This document shows positions 17,844 through 29,143 of a DNA stretch of 64,000 nt, piece by piece. Made by a program: the position numbers and the translations under genes. How positions within the stretch are numbered: position 1 is the first letter of the stretch; each line of letters begins with the position of its first letter. The DNA comes from Rhodanobacter sp. ANJX3 (GTDB lineage: Bacteria > Pseudomonadota > Gammaproteobacteria > Xanthomonadales > Rhodanobacteraceae): NCBI RefSeq assembly GCF_014200755.1, contig NZ_JACHCM010000006.1, positions 248,001-312,000 of the forward strand, read 5' to 3'. The notes beneath the pieces were generated by a model, which was given only the letters and a program-made list of their open reading frames with translations, ran no database searches and was not told the DNA's origin.

Positions 17844-17897
17844 TTTACCCTAGGCAACGAAATCTTTATGTTCGGACGTCTAGTCGTATGGACGTCT
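17844..17897 (+). promoter_or_regulatory. cysJ promoter overlapped by three tandem met-box-like octamers
   Basis: TTTACC (17844-17849), a 17-bp spacer and TATGTT (17867-17872) form a plausible sigma-70 promoter. Right after it lie three abutting octamers, GGACGTCT, AGTCGTAT and GGACGTCT (17874-17897), ending 7 bases before the cysJ ATG. The two outer ones match seven of eight bases of the MetJ box AGACGTCT, the middle one six. The octamers would cover the transcript start, so repression is the natural reading. No MetJ gene is in the window. The remaining 17638-17843 shows nothing else. Confidence 0.55.
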
Positions 17898-17904
17898 AAA
17901 GGAC

Positions 17905-19740
17905 ATGACCGTAAAGGCCGCTATAGCGCCGGGCTTGCCGGAAAGCACGCTCGATGCCGATAAGCTCGACCAGCTCAAGCGGCTGGCGGAGGGACTGACC
18001 GCGGCCGAGCTGTACTGGGTGGCGGCATGGAGTGCCTCACTGGCGGCGCAGTCCCAGCAAGGCGGTACGACAACCGCGGCGAGCCCCGCAAAACAAGCGG
18101 CGGCGATGTTGACCGTGGTCTACGGCAGCCAGACAGGCAACGCCAAGCGGCTGGCCGAGCAACTGGCCCGACGCGGCGAAGTCAGCGGCTTGCCGGTGCG
18201 CCTGCTCCGGGCCGATGCATACCCGCAGCGCGAGTTGGCGAAGGAGCGCTACCTGGCGATCATCATCAGTACTCAGGGCGAGGGCGAGCCGCCGGACGAT
18301 TCGCGTGGCCTGGTCGAGTTCGTTCTGGGCAAGCGCGCGCCCAAAATCCCTTCCCTGCAGTTTTCGGTACTGGGGCTGGGCGATTCGAGCTATGCCGAGT
18401 TCTGCGCCATCGGTAACCAGCTCGACGCGCGGCTGGCCGAGCTCGGCGCGACGCGCTTTGCGCCGCTCGGTGCAGCGGACGTTGATATCGACACCGTCGC
18501 AACGCCGTGGCTGGAGAAAGCGCTGGAGCAGGCGCGCGAGCTGCTGAAGGCACCTGGCGGCAGCGTTACGACACTGCACGCCGTACAGCGCGAGCGTGCC
18601 CAGGACGAGGCGGCCACTCAGCCGCTGCATTCACGCGAGAGGCCTTTCCACGCGGTTGTTCTGGCGAACCAGCGCATCGTGTCGCGCGAGGCGGACCGCG
18701 ACCTACGCCATATCGAGCTGTCGCTGGAAGGCTCTGGCCTCGCCTACCTACCCGGCGATTCGCTCGGCGTATGGGCGCACAACCCGCCGACGCTGGTGGC
18801 GCAGTGGCTCGATACGCTTGGGCTGGACGGCGGCATCGACGTGAGCTACGACGGCCGCACCCTGCCGCTGGCGCTGTGGCTGAAGCGCGAACGCGAGATC
18901 ACCCGGCTCAGCCGAGCGTTTATCGTGTCACTGGCAGCGGTCAGCGGTCACGATGAGCTGGGTCGCTTGCTGCAGCCGGCGCATTCCGCCGAGCTGGCCG
19001 AGCTGCTGAATACCTATCAGCCGATCGATCTGCTTCGACGCTACCGAGCGACCTGGTCGGCAGATGCGCTGATCGCCGCGCTGCGGCCACTGACTCCGCG
19101 ACTGTATTCCATTGCCTCCAGCCAGGCCCAGGTGGGCGAGGAAGTGCATCTCACCGTGGCGGTGGTGAATTACGAAGCGCACGGCTCCCGTCACTGGGGC
19201 GCCGCGTCAACCTTTCTTGCGGCGGTGGACGAAGACGGCACGGTGCCGGTCTTCATCGAGTCGAACGACCGCTTCCGCCTGCCGGCAGACGCCTCGCGCG
19301 ACATCATCATGATCGGCCCCGGCACGGGCGTGGCGCCGTTCCGCGCCTTTGTGCAGGAGCGCGAGGAGACGGGCGCCGCCGGGCACAACTGGCTGTTCTT
19401 CGGCAACCGGCATTTTGCGCAGGATTTTCTCTATCAGACCGAATGGCAGGCGGCGCTGAAGAAAGGCGCGCTGCACCGGCTCGATCTGGCGTTTTCACGT
19501 GACACCGCGGAAAAAATCTACGTGCAGCAGCGTCTGCGCGAGCGCGGAGCCGAGCTTTACGCGTGGCTGGAAAATGGCGCCCATCTCTATGTCTGCGGTG
19601 ATTCCACCCACATGGCGAAAGACGTGCACGCGGCACTGATCGATGTGGCCGTCACCCACGGCGGCCAATCGCCCGACGACGCCAGGGCATGGCTCGCCGC
19701 CATGATGCAGCAAGGGCGCTACGCCCGCGACGTGTACTGA
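17905..19740 (+). CDS. cysJ: Sulfite reductase (NADPH) flavoprotein alpha subunit
   Basis: This 611-residue diflavin reductase passes electrons from NADPH through FAD and FMN to CysI. The flavodoxin domain (about 68-205) starts [19 protein letters not shown]. An FAD-binding segment contains [10 protein letters not shown], and the NADP domain has [16 protein letters not shown] and ends RYARDVY. AAAGGA precedes ATG 17905. It is the first gene of cysJIH. The N-terminal extension (about 60 residues) resembles that of E. coli CysJ. Confidence 0.96.
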   Translation: MTVKAAIAPGLPESTLDADKLDQLKRLAEGLTAAELYWVAAWSASLAAQSQQGGTTTAASPAKQAAAMLTVVYGSQTGNAKRLAEQLARRGEVSGLPVRLLRADAYPQRELAKERYLAIIISTQGEGEPPDDSRGLVEFVLGKRAPKIPSLQFSVLGLGDSSYAEFCAIGNQLDARLAELGATRFAPLGAADVDIDTVATPWLEKALEQARELLKAPGGSVTTLHAVQRERAQDEAATQPLHSRERPFHAVVLANQRIVSREADRDLRHIELSLEGSGLAYLPGDSLGVWAHNPPTLVAQWLDTLGLDGGIDVSYDGRTLPLALWLKREREITRLSRAFIVSLAAVSGHDELGRLLQPAHSAELAELLNTYQPIDLLRRYRATWSADALIAALRPLTPRLYSIASSQAQVGEEVHLTVAVVNYEAHGSRHWGAASTFLAAVDEDGTVPVFIESNDRFRLPADASRDIIMIGPGTGVAPFRAFVQEREETGAAGHNWLFFGNRHFAQDFLYQTEWQAALKKGALHRLDLAFSRDTAEKIYVQQRLRERGAELYAWLENGAHLYVCGDSTHMAKDVHAALIDVAVTHGGQSPDDARAWLAAMMQQGRYARDVY

Positions 19741-19741
19741 T

Positions 19742-21487
19742 ATGACGAATTCAGATCCAGCGAAAACCAAACCATCCGCGCCACCGTCCGACTTCGAGCG
19801 GGTCAAGGCGGCGAGCAACTTTCTGCGCGGCGGCATCGTGGAAGGCCTGGCCGATCCGATCACGGGCGCGATCAGCGACGACGACAACAAGCTGCTGAAA
19901 TTCCACGGCAGTTATCTGCAGGACGACCGCGACCTGCGCGACGAGCGGCGCAAGCAGAAGCTGGAGCCTGCGTTCTCCTTCATGCTGCGCGCGCGCCTGC
20001 CCAGCGGCGTGGTGACGCCGGCGCAGTGGCTGGTGTTCGACCGGATCGCGCGCGAGCACGCCAACGGTACGCTGCGTATCACCACGCGGCAGACGTTTCA
20101 GTGGCACGGCATCATCAAGCGCAACCTCAAGCCGACCATTGCGGCGATCCACGCGTCGCTGGCCGGTACCATCGCCGCCTGCGGCGACGTGGTGCGCAAC
20201 GTGGTGAGCACGGCCAACCCGATCGAATCGGCGGCGCACGCCGAGGCGTATGCACTGGCCACGATGCTGTCGAACGAACTGGCGCCGAAAACCAGCGCGT
20301 ACCACGAGATCTGGCTCGACGGCGAAGCGCTGGTTGCCGAACCGAAGTCGGAAAAGCCGGCAGTCAAGGACAGCGAACCGCTGTACGGCCCGACCTATCT
20401 GCCGCGTAAATTCAAGATCGGCCTGGCGATTCCGCCGCTCAACGATGTCGACGTGTTTGCACAGGATCTGGGCCTGATCGCGATCATCGAGAACGGCGTG
20501 CTGCACGGGTTCAATGTCGCCATCGGCGGCGGTATGGGCGCTACGCACAACGACGATTCCACCTATCCGCGGCTGGGCAGCCTGATCGGCTTCATCAGCC
20601 CGACCCAGCTGCTGGCCGTGGCCGAAGCGGTGGTCACGGTGCAACGGGACTGGGGCAACCGTAGCGAGCGCAAGCATGCGCGGCTGAAGTACACCTTGGA
20701 TCATCGCGGGCTTGACGCGTTCAAGGCCGAGATGGAATCGCGCCTGGGTTTTGCGCTCGCGCCTGTGAGGCCTTATCACTTCGACCACAACGGCGACCGC
20801 TACGGCTGGGTGCAGGGTCACGACGGCCGGTGGCATCTCACCCTGCACATCGAATCGGGCCGCCTGGCCGACGTGGGCGAGCGGCGCTGGCTGACCGGAC
20901 TGCGCGAGCTGGCCAAGGTTCACACGGGCGATTTCCGCATGACCTGCAACCAGAACGTGATCGTGGCGAACGTCGCGCCGGCCGACCAGTCGCGCATCGA
21001 TACCATCGTTCGCGAGCATGGTCTGGACGACTATCTGCAGCAGAGCGGCATTCGTCGCCACACGGTCGCCTGCGTGGCGCTGCCGACCTGCGGATTGGCG
21101 ATGGCCGAAAGCGAACGCTATGTACCGCTGCTGCTGCCGAAGCTGGAAGCCCTGCTCGATCGACACGATCTCACCGATGCGCCGATCCTGCTGCGCCTGT
21201 CCGGCTGCCCGAACGGCTGCTCGCGCCCCTACCTCGGGGAGATCGCGCTGGTCGGGCGCGGACCGGGTCGCTACGACCTGCGCCTGGGTGCGGATTTCCG
21301 CGGTGAGCGCTTGAACCGGGTCTATCGCGAGAACATCGACGAAACCGCCATTCTCGGCGCGCTCGATCCGCTGTTCGCGCGCTACGCCGCCGAGCGGAAT
21401 GACGCCGAAGGCTTTGGCGACTTTCTGCTGCGCGCCGGCGTACTGCCGCCGCCCTCGCGTCGTATCGCCTCGCAGGTGGTGACATGA
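19742..21487 (+). CDS. cysI: Sulfite reductase (NADPH) hemoprotein beta subunit
   Basis: A 581-residue enzyme that reduces sulfite to sulfide with a coupled sirohaem and [4Fe-4S] cluster. The cluster ligands are visible as CVALPTC and CPNGC (about residues 445-500). [15 protein letters not shown] is the sirohaem/sulfite region. It starts 1 base after the cysJ stop and its own stop overlaps cysH (ATGA at 21484-21487). Length equals the family norm of about 570. Confidence 0.97.
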   Translation: MTNSDPAKTKPSAPPSDFERVKAASNFLRGGIVEGLADPITGAISDDDNKLLKFHGSYLQDDRDLRDERRKQKLEPAFSFMLRARLPSGVVTPAQWLVFDRIAREHANGTLRITTRQTFQWHGIIKRNLKPTIAAIHASLAGTIAACGDVVRNVVSTANPIESAAHAEAYALATMLSNELAPKTSAYHEIWLDGEALVAEPKSEKPAVKDSEPLYGPTYLPRKFKIGLAIPPLNDVDVFAQDLGLIAIIENGVLHGFNVAIGGGMGATHNDDSTYPRLGSLIGFISPTQLLAVAEAVVTVQRDWGNRSERKHARLKYTLDHRGLDAFKAEMESRLGFALAPVRPYHFDHNGDRYGWVQGHDGRWHLTLHIESGRLADVGERRWLTGLRELAKVHTGDFRMTCNQNVIVANVAPADQSRIDTIVREHGLDDYLQQSGIRRHTVACVALPTCGLAMAESERYVPLLLPKLEALLDRHDLTDAPILLRLSGCPNGCSRPYLGEIALVGRGPGRYDLRLGADFRGERLNRVYRENIDETAILGALDPLFARYAAERNDAEGFGDFLLRAGVLPPPSRRIASQVVT

Positions 21488-22206
21488 GCGAACTGACGCC
21501 GCCTTTCGACTTGAATGACCCGCAGACTCTGCCGCGGATCAACGCGGAGCTGGCCACGCTGACGGCGCAGGAACGCGTGGCCTGGGCCTTCAGAAACACG
21601 CCAGGCACGCACGTGCTGTCGTCCAGCTTCGGCGCGCAGGCGGCGGTGTCGCTGCACATGCTGACGCGGCAGCGGCCGGATATTCCCGTGGTGCTGATCG
21701 ATACCGGCTACCTGTTCGCCGAGACCTATCGGTTCATCGATGAGCTGACCGAGCGACTGCAACTGAATCTCAAAGTCTATCGGCCGCGCATCGGCGTGAA
21801 CTGGATGGAGGCGCGCTATGGCCGCCTGTGGGAACAGGGCGTCGATGGGCTCGACCGCTACAACCACATCCGCAAGGTCGAACCGATGGAACGGGCGCTG
21901 GACGAGCTCGATGCACACGGCTGGTTTTCCGGCCTGCGCCGCGACCAGTCGCGCAGCCGCGCGGATATCGACTTTGTCGAGCGCCCCGGCGAGCGCTGGA
22001 AATTCCATCCGATCGCCGACTGGACCGACCGCGATGTCGGCGTGTATCTGAAAGAACACGACCTGCCCTACCACCCGCTGTGGGACGAGGGCTACGTATC
22101 GATCGGCGACCGCCACACCAGCCAGCGGCTCGAACCCGGCATGGAGCCGGAGGACACGCGCTTCTTCGGGCTCAAGCGGGAGTGCGGCATTCACAAGATC
22201 GGTTGA
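21484..22206 (+). CDS. cysH: Phosphoadenylyl-sulfate (PAPS) reductase
   Basis: A 240-residue thioredoxin-dependent enzyme that makes sulfite from PAPS. The nucleotide loop is [14 protein letters not shown] and the catalytic cysteine lies in the C-terminal ECGIH (Cys235). The paired-cysteine motif of [4Fe-4S] APS reductases is absent: [11 protein letters not shown] stands in its place. It is therefore the PAPS-specific type, so the cell also needs APS kinase. It overlaps cysI by 4 bases. cysDN/cysC are not in this window. Confidence 0.95.
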   Translation: MSELTPPFDLNDPQTLPRINAELATLTAQERVAWAFRNTPGTHVLSSSFGAQAAVSLHMLTRQRPDIPVVLIDTGYLFAETYRFIDELTERLQLNLKVYRPRIGVNWMEARYGRLWEQGVDGLDRYNHIRKVEPMERALDELDAHGWFSGLRRDQSRSRADIDFVERPGERWKFHPIADWTDRDVGVYLKEHDLPYHPLWDEGYVSIGDRHTSQRLEPGMEPEDTRFFGLKRECGIHKIG

Positions 22207-22255
22207 TTCGCCCGGCACGAGTCCACCGTGCATGCGCCTCGGCGTGACGCGGTTT

Positions 22256-22263
22256 GGACGTCC
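22256..22263. promoter_or_regulatory. Palindromic octamer GGACGTCC before cysG
   Basis: One perfect palindrome lies 35 bases before the cysG ATG in the 92-bp cysH-cysG gap. It matches the octamers found at 17874-17897 and 29128-29143. A lone copy is weak evidence on its own. Confidence 0.3.
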
Positions 22264-22298
22264 ACAAGAAATACCACTCTATCTTTCGGGTCTGAACC

Positions 22299-23789
22299 AT
22301 GAAGCTGTATCCACTGTTTGCCGATCTCACGAACCGCCCGGTGCTGGTGGTGGGCGGCGGCGCGGTGGCCGAGCGCAAGATCGCCGCGCTGCTGGGCGCG
22401 CAGGCGCACATCACAGTGCACGCGCTGACGCTCACGCCGCAGCTGCAGGCCTGGGCCGACGAGGCTCGGATCACGCTGCACAGCGAGCCGTTCGACGAAC
22501 GTCTGCTCGACGCGGTATGGCTGGTGATTGCGGCCACCTCGGACGACGCGCTCAACCGGCGCGTTGCCGCGCTGGCCGAATCGCGGCGGATTTTCGTCAA
22601 CGTGGTCGACGAATCCGCGCTCTGCAGTTTCCATGTGCCGGCGGTGATCGATCGCGCGCCGCTGACGATCGCGATTTCCAGCGGCGGCGATGCACCGATG
22701 CTGGCGAGACTGCTGCGCGAGCGGCTGGAATCCCTGCTCGATCATTCGCTCGGCGCGCTGGCCTCGCTGGCGGCGCGACTGCGCAAGCGCATTCGCCTGC
22801 GCCATCCGGACCTGTCGGAGCGACGCAGTTTTTACGAAGATCTCTTTACCGGCCCGGTGGCGCGACTGCTGCGGCAGGGACAGCCGGAACGCGCGTTGGC
22901 TGCGGCGGAACAGCTGCTCGCGTCATCGCCGATTCGCGCGGCCGGATCGGTGGTGCTGGTCGGCGCCGGACCGGGCGACCCCGGCCTGCTGACGCTGCGC
23001 GCGCTGCGTGCACTGAACGAGGCCGACGTGATCCTGCACGATCGGCTGGTGAGCGCCGAGGTGCTCGATCTGGCTCGGCGCGACGCCGACCGCATCGAAG
23101 TCGCCAAGCAGGCCGGCCATCATCACACCACGCAGCACGGTATCCACGCGCTGCTGCTGGAGCACGCCCGTGCCGGCAAGCGCGTGGTGCGTTTGAAGGG
23201 CGGTGACCCGTTCGTGTTCGGTCGCGGCGGCGAGGAGCTGGAGTTTCTGCGCGACCACGGCATTCCCTTTGAAGTGGTGCCCGGCATCACCGCCGCGGCG
23301 GCCTGCGCCGCGTATGCGGGCATTCCGCTGACGCATCGCGATCACGCGCAGTCGGTGCGTTTTGTTACCGCACACTGCAAGGCCTCGATGGATACGCTCG
23401 ACTGGTCGGCGCTGGCGCAGGAGCGGCAGACGCTGGGCGTGTACATGGGCGTCGGCGAGTTGCCCACGCTGCAGTCGAAGCTGATTGCCCACGGCCGCGC
23501 CGCATCCACGCCATTCGCGCTGATCGAGAATGGCACGCGCCAGAATCAGCGCGTGATTACCGGCACGCTGGGGCAACTAGCCGAGCGTGCTGTGGCTTAT
23601 GCGGTGAAATCGCCTGCCCTGCTGATTCTCGGCGAGGTCGCCGCGCTGGCGCATTCGCTGGCCTGGTTCGGTCGATCGCCGCTGGGCACGTCGGCTGTGG
23701 CGTCGCGCGGCGATGCACAGGGCAAGCCACTGCCGGTTCCGGCGCGGCGCAGCGGCCAAAGCCGGCTGGCAGCGATTCATCGTCAGTAA
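22299..23789 (+). CDS. cysG: Sirohaem synthase (multifunctional CysG)
   Basis: This 496-residue fusion makes sirohaem for CysI. The N-terminal dehydrogenase/ferrochelatase domain has [18 protein letters not shown] at 15-32. The C-terminal SAM-dependent uroporphyrinogen III methyltransferase has [19 protein letters not shown] (about 222-240), [15 protein letters not shown] and [16 protein letters not shown]. It is longer than E. coli CysG (457), with a tail of low-complexity residues after [10 protein letters not shown]. It is placed between cysH and cysK. Confidence 0.95.
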   Translation: MKLYPLFADLTNRPVLVVGGGAVAERKIAALLGAQAHITVHALTLTPQLQAWADEARITLHSEPFDERLLDAVWLVIAATSDDALNRRVAALAESRRIFVNVVDESALCSFHVPAVIDRAPLTIAISSGGDAPMLARLLRERLESLLDHSLGALASLAARLRKRIRLRHPDLSERRSFYEDLFTGPVARLLRQGQPERALAAAEQLLASSPIRAAGSVVLVGAGPGDPGLLTLRALRALNEADVILHDRLVSAEVLDLARRDADRIEVAKQAGHHHTTQHGIHALLLEHARAGKRVVRLKGGDPFVFGRGGEELEFLRDHGIPFEVVPGITAAAACAAYAGIPLTHRDHAQSVRFVTAHCKASMDTLDWSALAQERQTLGVYMGVGELPTLQSKLIAHGRAASTPFALIENGTRQNQRVITGTLGQLAERAVAYAVKSPALLILGEVAALAHSLAWFGRSPLGTSAVASRGDAQGKPLPVPARRSGQSRLAAIHRQ

Positions 23790-23822
23790 TTCCGACTATC
23801 TTCCCCGACCTCCGGAGCAAGC

Positions 23823-24764
23823 ATGATTTACGAAAGCATTCTCGACACGATCGGCAACACGCCCGTAGTGAAGCTGCACCGTCTGGCACCGAAGCACGTC
23901 GACATCTACGTCAAGGTCGAGGCGTTCAATCCGGCCGGGTCGGTGAAAGATCGCCTCGCGCTGGCGATCATCCTCGATGCCGAAAAGCGTGGCACATTGA
24001 AACCCGGCCAGACCGTGGTGGAAGCGACCTCCGGCAATACCGGCGTCGCCCTGGCCGCCGTTTGCGCCGCGCGCGGCTATCCGTTTGTCGCGGTGATGAC
24101 CGAAACGTTTTCGGTGGAGCGGCGCAAGCTGATCCGCGCCTACGGCGGCAAGGTGCTGCTGACGCCCGCCGCCGAGCGCGGCACCGGCATGGTGCGCAAG
24201 GCGGCCGAGCTGGCAAAGGAGCACGGCTGGTTTCTCGCCAATCAGTTCGACAATCCGGCCAACCCCGCGTATCACCGCAACACCACCGCGCCGGAAATCC
24301 TGCGCGATTTCGCCGGTCGTCGGCTGGACTATTTCGTCAGCGGCTGGGGCACCGGCGGCACCATCACCGGCGTGGGCGAAGTGCTTAAGCTGGCGCGGCC
24401 GGACGTCAAGGTCATCGCCACCGAGCCGGTCGGCGCGGCGCTGCTGTCCGGCAAGGAATGGCAGCCGCACAAGATCCAGGGCTGGACGCCGGACTTTTTG
24501 CCCGGCGTGCTGAACCGGCAGATCGCCGAGCGCATCGTGCCGGTCGACGACGTGCTGTCGCGCGATACCTCGCGCGCGCTGGCGCAAAAGGAAGGCATCT
24601 TTGTCGGCATCTCGGCCGGCGCCACGCTCGCCGCCGCGCTGGAAGTGGCCAAGGATGCGCCGGAAGGTTCGGTGCTGCTGGCGATGCTGCCGGACACCGG
24701 CGAGCGCTATCTGTCGACGTTTCTGTTCGAAGGCGTCAATGAAGGCTCCGACGATATCGGCTGA
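23823..24764 (+). CDS. cysK: Cysteine synthase A (O-acetylserine sulfhydrylase)
   Basis: A 313-residue PLP enzyme that joins sulfide to O-acetylserine to form cysteine, completing the pathway encoded upstream. The PLP lysine is in NPAGSVKDRLA (about residue 44), the substrate loop is EATSGNTGVALAA, and the phosphate loop is GWGTGGTITGVGE. ATG 23823 has CCGGAG upstream. Strict separation of CysK from CysM needs a tree; length and motifs favour CysK. A strong terminator follows. Confidence 0.93.
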   Translation: MIYESILDTIGNTPVVKLHRLAPKHVDIYVKVEAFNPAGSVKDRLALAIILDAEKRGTLKPGQTVVEATSGNTGVALAAVCAARGYPFVAVMTETFSVERRKLIRAYGGKVLLTPAAERGTGMVRKAAELAKEHGWFLANQFDNPANPAYHRNTTAPEILRDFAGRRLDYFVSGWGTGGTITGVGEVLKLARPDVKVIATEPVGAALLSGKEWQPHKIQGWTPDFLPGVLNRQIAERIVPVDDVLSRDTSRALAQKEGIFVGISAGATLAAALEVAKDAPEGSVLLAMLPDTGERYLSTFLFEGVNEGSDDIG

Positions 24765-24800
24765 GTATTCTCTCGGACATGACCGCTGGCGCCATAAAAG

Positions 24801-24830
24801 GAAACGGGCGCCTGAGCGCCCGTTTCTTTA
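24801..24830. terminator. Bidirectional terminator between cysK and glnA
   Basis: GAAACGGGCGC and GCGCCCGTTTC form a perfect 11-bp stem with loop CTGA, followed by TTTA on the + strand and preceded by AAAAG (a U-rich end on the minus strand). It serves the convergent cysK and glnA genes. Confidence 0.85.
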
Positions 24831-24848
24831 TGCGGCAATGATCGAAAC

Positions 24849-26261
24849 TCAGAACGTGTAGTACATCTGGAATTCAACCGGATGCGTGCTGGCACGGTAG
24901 CGGGTGACTTCCTTCATTTTCAGCTCGATGTAGGCATCGATGAAGTCGTCGGTGAACACGCCGCCGGCCTTGAGGAAGTCGCGATCCTTGTCCAGCGCTT
25001 CGAGCGCCACATCAAGGCTGGAGCAGACCTGCGGGATGTTCTTCTCTTCTTCCGGCGGCAGATCGTACAGATCCTTGTCGGCCGGCGCGCCCGGGTCGAT
25101 CTTGTTGATGATGCCGTCGAGGCCGGCCATCATCAGCGCGGTAAAGGTCAGATAGCCCGACTGCATCGGATCGGGGAAGCGCACTTCGATGCGGCGACCC
25201 TTCGGGCTGGCCACGTACGGAATGCGGCAGCTGGCCGAACGGTTGCGCGCCGAATAGGCCAGCATCACCGGCGCTTCGAAGCCCGGCACCAGACGCTTGT
25301 AGCTGTTGGTGGTGGAATTGGAGAACGCATTGATCGCACGCGCGTGCTTGAAGATGCCGCCGATGTACCACAGCGCGGTCTGCGACAGGCCACCGTAGAG
25401 ATCGCCGGCAAACAGGTTTTCGCCGCCCTTGCTCAGCGACTGATGCACGTGCATGCCGCTGCCGTTGTCGCCGACGATGGGCTTGGGCATGAAGGTGACG
25501 GTCTTGCCGTTCTGGTGCGCCACGTTCTTCACCACGTACTTCATGGTGATCAGCTCGTCGGCCTTCTTCACCAGGGTGTTGAACTTGACGCCGATCTCGC
25601 ACTGGCCGGCGTTGGCCACTTCGTGATGGTGCACTTCGACGGTCTGTCCCAGCGACTCCAGCACCTTGCACATGTCGGCACGCAGGTCGGCCAGCGAATC
25701 GACCGGCGGCACCGGAAAGTAGCCGCCCTTGACGCCCGGACGATGGCCGGTGTTGTCGCCGTCGTACTTGTACTTGGAGCTCCAGGCCGCTTCCTGCGAG
25801 GTGATCTCGTAGAAGGCGTGGCCCATGTCGTTCTGCCAGCGCACCGAATCGAAGATGAAGAATTCGGGCTCCGGGCCAAAGAAGGCGGTGTCGGCGATGC
25901 CGGTGGACTTCAGGTATTCCTCGCCGCGTTTGGCGATCGAGCGCGGGTCGCGCCCGTAGGCCTGCATGGTCGACGGCTCGAGCACGTCGCAATGCAGAAC
26001 CAGCTGGGTGTGCGCGCTGAACGGGTCGAGGTAGGCGGTGTCCGGATCGGGCAGCAGCACCATGTCCGACTCGTTGATGCCCTTCCAGCCGGAAATCGAC
26101 GAACCGTCGAACATCTTGCCGTCTTCGAACGTCGAATCGTCGATCGAGTGGGCGGGGAAACTGACGTGGTGATGGACACCGAGGATGTCGGCGAAGCGGA
26201 AGTCGACAAACTCGACCTCGTGTTCCTGGATCAGATCGAGCACTTTCTTGGCGGCGGACAT
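24849..26261 (-). CDS. glnA: Glutamine synthetase type I
   Basis: A 470-residue GSI-beta enzyme that forms glutamine from glutamate, ammonium and ATP. Visible motifs are [43 protein letters not shown], and the adenylylation loop with Tyr399 in LYDLPPEE, so it is likely controlled by GlnE. The ATG at 26261 has GAGG upstream; a longer frame to 26288 is not needed. A sigma-54 promoter stands just upstream, so expression should rise in nitrogen limitation. Confidence 0.97.
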   Translation of the reverse strand: MSAAKKVLDLIQEHEVEFVDFRFADILGVHHHVSFPAHSIDDSTFEDGKMFDGSSISGWKGINESDMVLLPDPDTAYLDPFSAHTQLVLHCDVLEPSTMQAYGRDPRSIAKRGEEYLKSTGIADTAFFGPEPEFFIFDSVRWQNDMGHAFYEITSQEAAWSSKYKYDGDNTGHRPGVKGGYFPVPPVDSLADLRADMCKVLESLGQTVEVHHHEVANAGQCEIGVKFNTLVKKADELITMKYVVKNVAHQNGKTVTFMPKPIVGDNGSGMHVHQSLSKGGENLFAGDLYGGLSQTALWYIGGIFKHARAINAFSNSTTNSYKRLVPGFEAPVMLAYSARNRSASCRIPYVASPKGRRIEVRFPDPMQSGYLTFTALMMAGLDGIINKIDPGAPADKDLYDLPPEEEKNIPQVCSSLDVALEALDKDRDFLKAGGVFTDDFIDAYIELKMKEVTRYRASTHPVEFQMYYTF

Positions 26262-26296
26262 AGAACAACCTCGGCTAGTGATTAACAAGCGGTTTT

Positions 26297-26312
26297 AGCA
26301 AGCGTCATGCCA
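26297..26312 (-). promoter_or_regulatory. Sigma-54 promoter of glnA
   Basis: The minus strand reads TGGCATGACGCTTGCT, a near-exact match to the -24/-12 consensus TGGCAC-N5-TTGCA with correct GG-to-GC spacing. The transcript would start near 26286, leaving about 25 bases before the ATG. NtrC binding sites were not convincingly found. Confidence 0.8.
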
Positions 26313-26426
26313 CGGGGCAAAAACCCGATTCTGCCGGCCTTTGCGCGACCTGATGACGATCGCAGCACGACCTTGTGCATCATACACGGGCAATCTTGCG
26401 CGATATTTGCACCAATATGAAGCTTA

Positions 26427-26460
26427 CGGGGCGGCGGGTGGGCACTACACCGCCGCCCCG
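26427..26460. terminator. GC-rich hairpin downstream of amtB
   Basis: CGGGGCGGCGG and CCGCCGCCCCG pair perfectly over 11 bp with a 12-base loop, 23 bases after the amtB stop on the minus strand. There is no T-tract, so it may be a transcript-stabilising end or a weak terminator separating amtB from glnA. Confidence 0.5.
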
Positions 26461-26482
26461 TCGCCCCGCATGCACCCGCTGC

Positions 26483-27841
26483 TCAGGCCTCGTAGGCGCT
26501 TTCGCCGTGCGAACTGATGTCCAGGCCTTCGCGTTCGGCTTCATGGCTGACGCGCAGTCCGAAGATCAGCTTCACGACCAGATAGACGATCACCGACACC
26601 ACGCCACTCCACACCAGGGTGATGCCGACGCCTAGCGCCTGCACGCCGACCTGCTGCGCCATCGTGGTGTTGCCGGCGCCGAAGCCGGTGCCGCCCAGCG
26701 ACACCGCGCTGAACACGCCGGTGAGCAGCGCGCCGACGATGCCGCCGATGCCGTGCACGCCGAACACGTCCAGCGCATCGTCCACTTTCAGAATCTTCTT
26801 CAGCCCGGTCACGCCCCAGACGCAGCAGAGGCTGGCCAGGGCACCGATCACCAGCGAGCCCATCGGCCCGACCGTGCCGCAGGCCGGCGTAATGGCCACC
26901 AGCCCGGCGACCGCGCCGGACGCGCCGCCGACCATCGACGGCTTGCCGCGGGTGACGACTTCAACGATCAGCCAGGCCAGCACCGCCATCGCCGTGGCAA
27001 CGAGGGTGTTGATGAAGGCCAGCGCCGCGCCACTGTTGGCTTCCAGATTGGAGCCTGCGTTGAAGCCGAACCAGCCGACCCACAGCAGGGCCGCGCCGAT
27101 CATGGTGTAGGTCACGTTGTGTGGCTTCATCGATTCACGCCCCAGGCCCAGACGCGGTCCGACCATGTAGGCGCCGACCAGACCGGCAATACCGGCGTTG
27201 ATGTGCACCACGGTACCGCCGGCGAAATCCAGCGAGCCTCTGGCGAACATGAAGCCGTCCGGCCCGAACCAGACCATGTGCGCGATCGGCAGGTAGGCAA
27301 AGGTGAACCACAGCGCGGTGAAGGCCAGCACGGCGCGGAAGCGCATGCGTTCGGCGAACGAGCCGACGATCAGCGCGCCGGTAATGCCGGCGAAGGTCGA
27401 CTGGAACACGATGAACACGTACTCGGGCAGCGACACGTTGGCGCTGAAGGTGGCCGACAGCGTGTCCTTGGTGACGCCTTTCAGGAACAGCTTGCTGAAG
27501 CCGCCGATGAAGGCATTGCCCTCGGTGAACGCCAGGCTGTACCCGTAGATGACCCACAGCACCAGGATCATCGAGAACACCGTCATCACCTGCATCAGCA
27601 CCGACAGCACGTTCTTCGAGCGGACCAGACCGCCGTAGAAAAGCGCCAGGCCCGGCACCGTCATCAGCAGCACCAGCAGGGTCGAGGTGAGCATCCACGC
27701 CACGTCGCCCTTGTCGACCACCTGCACGATGGGCGCCGCGGCGAAAGCGGAAGGTGCCAGCAGAAGCAGGCACAGGAAAACAAAGGGGGACATCCACCCG
27801 GGTAGACAGCGCGAGTGGTCGTTCAACGGAAGCTGTTTCAT
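26483..27841 (-). CDS. amtB: Ammonium transporter AmtB
   Basis: A 452-residue channel with signal peptide (FVFLCLLLLAPSAFAAAP) and 11 predicted membrane helices. Amt motifs include MTVPGLALFYGGLVRSKNVL, GGTVVHINAGIAGLVGA and DVFGVHGIGGIVGALLTG, which contain the conserved pore histidines. It takes up ammonium for GlnA and is blocked by PII. It is 21 bases downstream of glnK. The predicted start gives an N-terminal tail of about 15 residues before the hydrophobic core. Confidence 0.96.
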   Translation of the reverse strand: MKQLPLNDHSRCLPGWMSPFVFLCLLLLAPSAFAAAPIVQVVDKGDVAWMLTSTLLVLLMTVPGLALFYGGLVRSKNVLSVLMQVMTVFSMILVLWVIYGYSLAFTEGNAFIGGFSKLFLKGVTKDTLSATFSANVSLPEYVFIVFQSTFAGITGALIVGSFAERMRFRAVLAFTALWFTFAYLPIAHMVWFGPDGFMFARGSLDFAGGTVVHINAGIAGLVGAYMVGPRLGLGRESMKPHNVTYTMIGAALLWVGWFGFNAGSNLEANSGAALAFINTLVATAMAVLAWLIVEVVTRGKPSMVGGASGAVAGLVAITPACGTVGPMGSLVIGALASLCCVWGVTGLKKILKVDDALDVFGVHGIGGIVGALLTGVFSAVSLGGTGFGAGNTTMAQQVGVQALGVGITLVWSGVVSVIVYLVVKLIFGLRVSHEAEREGLDISSHGESAYEA

Positions 27842-27862
27842 GGAAACCTCGCAGGGCAGAAT

Positions 27863-28261
<399 letters not shown>

Positions 28262-28331
28262 TCACAGATTTTCCCGATACAACGTTTGCTGCGACCTCTC
28301 TTTCATAAAACCACAAATGGGCGATCGTTGG

Positions 28332-29087
28332 TCAGAACGATTTGCTCAGGGTAAGGATGGCGGTAGCGCGACCGACGTAATGACCTTCGGGATTGGTATA
28401 AGCGCTGCGCTTCGCGTTCGTGTCGTAGTAACCCAGCGCGATCGAGTAACCGCTGGCGAAGGCACGCGTCACGCCGACCCGCCAGTCGTAGTAGGAATAT
28501 CCGGGACTATTGGGCACATCCTGATGACCGACATGGCTGTTCAAAGTCCAGCCCTGAGTGAACTCGACGTTGTAGGACAGATCGACGTAATCGCTGTGCT
28601 TGCTGTCGGCGAAGCCGAACAGGTTGGTCAAGCCATAGGAATATTTCAGCGCGATCCCTTTCCACGTCAGCGATGCGTAAGCCTCGGTGGTATACGGGCG
28701 ACTGAAGCCGGCCGGGTACGTGCCGGGGTAGTAATAGGTATACAGCCCGACGTCGTACGCCCAGTCGGCGCTGAAGCTGCCGCGGTAGCCGGCGTACCCG
28801 TCGATTTCGAGACTGCTGGAAACGCGAGCTTCCGCAGTGGACACGTCCGACAGCCAGCTGACGTTGCTGCCCCACGCGCCGACATACCAGCCGCCGGCAT
28901 CGTCGTATTCGATACCCGGCTGAAACGCCGGCTTGCGATTGGTCTGCGAAAGACCGCGGAAAATGTAGTCGTTCGTCACCGAGACGCTGCCGATGACCTT
29001 GCTGACCGGTGTGTCATCCGCCAGGGCAGCCATCGGATCGCCCAACATCACGGCGCTTGCCAGTATCCATTGCGATGCTCGCTTCAT
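28332..29087 (-). CDS. TorF-family putative porin (Gcw_chp)
   Basis: A 251-residue outer-membrane barrel with signal peptide (MKRASQWILASAVML, cleavage near AALADDTP). TNDYIFRGLSQTNRKPAFQP is the diagnostic Gcw_chp motif, and aromatic-rich strands end in LTLSKSF with a terminal Phe. Genes of this family often sit before glnK-amtB in Xanthomonadales, so a role in nitrogen-source entry is inferred. AAGGAG precedes ATG 29087. glnK starts 130 bases after its stop and may share its transcript. Confidence 0.88.
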   Translation of the reverse strand: MKRASQWILASAVMLGDPMAALADDTPVSKVIGSVSVTNDYIFRGLSQTNRKPAFQPGIEYDDAGGWYVGAWGSNVSWLSDVSTAEARVSSSLEIDGYAGYRGSFSADWAYDVGLYTYYYPGTYPAGFSRPYTTEAYASLTWKGIALKYSYGLTNLFGFADSKHSDYVDLSYNVEFTQGWTLNSHVGHQDVPNSPGYSYYDWRVGVTRAFASGYSIALGYYDTNAKRSAYTNPEGHYVGRATAILTLSKSF

Positions 29088-29127
29088 CGGTGTGGCTCCT
29101 TCGCTATGTTTGAAGCACATCGGATTC

Positions 29128-29143
29128 GGACGTCTGGACGTCC
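29128..29143. promoter_or_regulatory. Two abutting met-box-like octamers upstream of porin-glnK-amtB
   Basis: GGACGTCT and GGACGTCC lie back to back 41 bases upstream of the porin ATG; on the minus strand the array reads TATGGACGTCC then AGACGTCC. This is the octamer array seen at cysJ. It could operate the porin-glnK-amtB transcript. Confidence 0.45.

Noticed and set aside
24882..26285. 467-codon plus-strand frame opposite glnA
   Set aside because: Antisense shadow of glnA; repetitive Val/Gly/Arg content and no motifs.
26366..26379. GCACGACCTTGTGC as an NtrC site upstream of glnA
   Set aside because: The half-sites are 6 bases apart instead of 7, so the NtrC geometry does not fit.
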